This document shows positions 15,857 through 16,371 of a DNA stretch of 16,371 bases, in pieces; the stretch's first letter is position 1, and every line of letters starts with the position of its first letter. Both the position numbers and the translations under genes were made by a program. The stretch comes from an uncultured Clostridia bacterium (GTDB lineage: Bacteria > Bacillota > Clostridia > Christensenellales > Aristaeellaceae): positions 1 to 16,371 of the forward strand of contig CALCTW010000081.1 in NCBI GenBank assembly GCA_937907055.1. The letters run 5' to 3'. The notes under the pieces were generated by a model. It saw only the letters and a program-made list of their open reading frames with translations. It did not search any database and was not told the origin of the DNA.

Positions 15857-15898
15857 TGTGTCACCTCATTGTCTATTCGTAAAAGCGATAGGTAAAGT

Positions 15899-15931
15899 GA
15901 AAGGCCAGCCGCATTTTGCAGCTGACCTTTC
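15899..15931 (-). terminator. Hairpin between the relaxase gene and tnpW
   Basis: GAAAGGTCAGC and GCTGGCCTTTC (minus strand) form an 11-bp stem with one G-U pair, starting 6 bases after the relaxase stop. The tail CACTTTACC lacks a strong U-run beyond the stem's own TTT, so termination may be partial. Confidence 0.55.
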
Positions 15932-15937
15932 GTTCGG

Positions 15938-16371
15938 TTAGCGGTGGGGCTTCTCCGTTTCCTTGTCTGGCAGGATCGGCTCCGTATGGCGTTCTTCCGG
16001 AGGATGGACAACAACGGTAACTGCCTTGTCTATCACCTCGTTCAGTTCGCGTTTAGCCCTCATGGTATCCAGTTCAGCAGCAAAGCCGCTGCGATCTTCC
16101 AATGCTTCCGGCACAACCTTGCGTGTCCAGTAGCGCAGTGTGTTCAGCTGTGAGAGCGATTTGTTAATCGTCTCCAGTTGAGGACGCTGTTTTTCATTGT
16201 CAGCTTCCAGTCCCGCACGCTTGTCCTTAAGCAGTTTGCGTCCTGCTTTATCAAGCGGCAGCGTGATTCCGTATTTCTTGGCGACACGCTTGCGAGTTTT
16301 AGTTGCTTCATCAAAGCGTTGCAGCTCATCAGCGTGTTCAGCTTGATACTTGTCACGTGGCTTCTTCCAGT
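15938..16371 (-). CDS. MobA/MobL-type relaxase, C-terminal end, cut by window edge
   Basis: The frame from 16369 to the TAA at 15938-15940 encodes the last 143 residues of a larger protein and is open to the window edge. It begins WKKPRDKYQAEHADELQRF and continues with a lysine-rich, helical, probably coiled-coil stretch (KAGRKLLKDKRAGLEADNEK, LETINKSLSQLNTLRYWTRKV). This is typical of the C-terminal tail of MobA/MobL relaxases of clostridial mobilizable elements, and the proline-rich end (HPPEERHTEPILPDKETEKP) fits too. The catalytic Tyr/His domain lies outside the window. The relaxase would nick oriT to start conjugal transfer. tnpW follows downstream. The assignment rests on the tail pattern plus context, so other mobilization proteins are possible. 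Confidence 0.65.
   Translation of the reverse strand, partial: WKKPRDKYQAEHADELQRFDEATKTRKRVAKKYGITLPLDKAGRKLLKDKRAGLEADNEKQRPQLETINKSLSQLNTLRYWTRKVVPEALEDRSGFAAELDTMRAKRELNEVIDKAVTVVVHPPEERHTEPILPDKETEKPHR

Overview
The window looks like chromosomal DNA of an anaerobic, moderately GC-rich Firmicute of the class Clostridia, probably gut-associated. The support is a clostridial-type SecA with a C-terminal zinc motif, DUF4250 and DUF1846 proteins, a flavin reductase-rubredoxin fusion, a reverse rubrerythrin, strong AGGAGG-type ribosome binding sites and clean sigma-A promoters. The right end (from about 14.96 kb) differs in style and carries mobile-element genes (TnpW, MobA/MobL-type relaxase).

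Layout. 1-3329 (minus): secA followed by prfB (cut by the window edge) in one operon behind a TTGCCC-N17-TATAAT promoter. 3488-6869 (plus): a 7TM sensor with a degenerate GGDEF and an intact HD-GYP domain, then a PAS-GGDEF diguanylate cyclase, then a DUF4250 protein; this is a compact c-di-GMP signalling block. 7010-7612 (plus): flavin reductase-rubredoxin fusion (Hrb type). 7834-9315 (plus): DUF1846 protein with its own promoter. 9316-9647: intergenic space with two diverged copies of a palindromic repeat, then a near-perfect promoter for yajC (9648-10058). A bidirectional terminator separates yajC from a convergent minus-strand pair, an SGNH esterase and a membrane-anchored zinc-ribbon protein. 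12181-14889 (plus): small P-loop protein, threonine synthase and reverse rubrerythrin. 14958-16371: non-coding DNA with four GTGGAAG repeats and a perfect consensus minus-strand promoter, a 5'-truncated DUF4411 (PIN-type) gene, tnpW and the end of a relaxase gene.

How genes relate. SecA and YajC both belong to the general secretion pathway. The flavin reductase-rubredoxin and the reverse rubrerythrin fit together as an NAD(P)H-rubredoxin-peroxide detoxification route, though they are not adjacent. The HD-GYP and GGDEF proteins carry opposing c-di-GMP activities.

Most notable observations: (1) amber (TAG) codons that interrupt otherwise open frames. One ends the rubredoxin fusion exactly where family homology continues in frame; two more separate the HD-GYP and PAS-GGDEF proteins, which lie in the same frame with no other stop between them. 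(2) An RF2 gene without the usual programmed-frameshift stop. (3) A perfect TTGACA-N17-TATAAT promoter firing into the GTGGAAG-repeat region, a candidate small RNA or element end. (4) A PIN gene that lost its first catalytic region at a junction with mobile DNA. I did not find a clearly new multi-gene defence or metabolic system.
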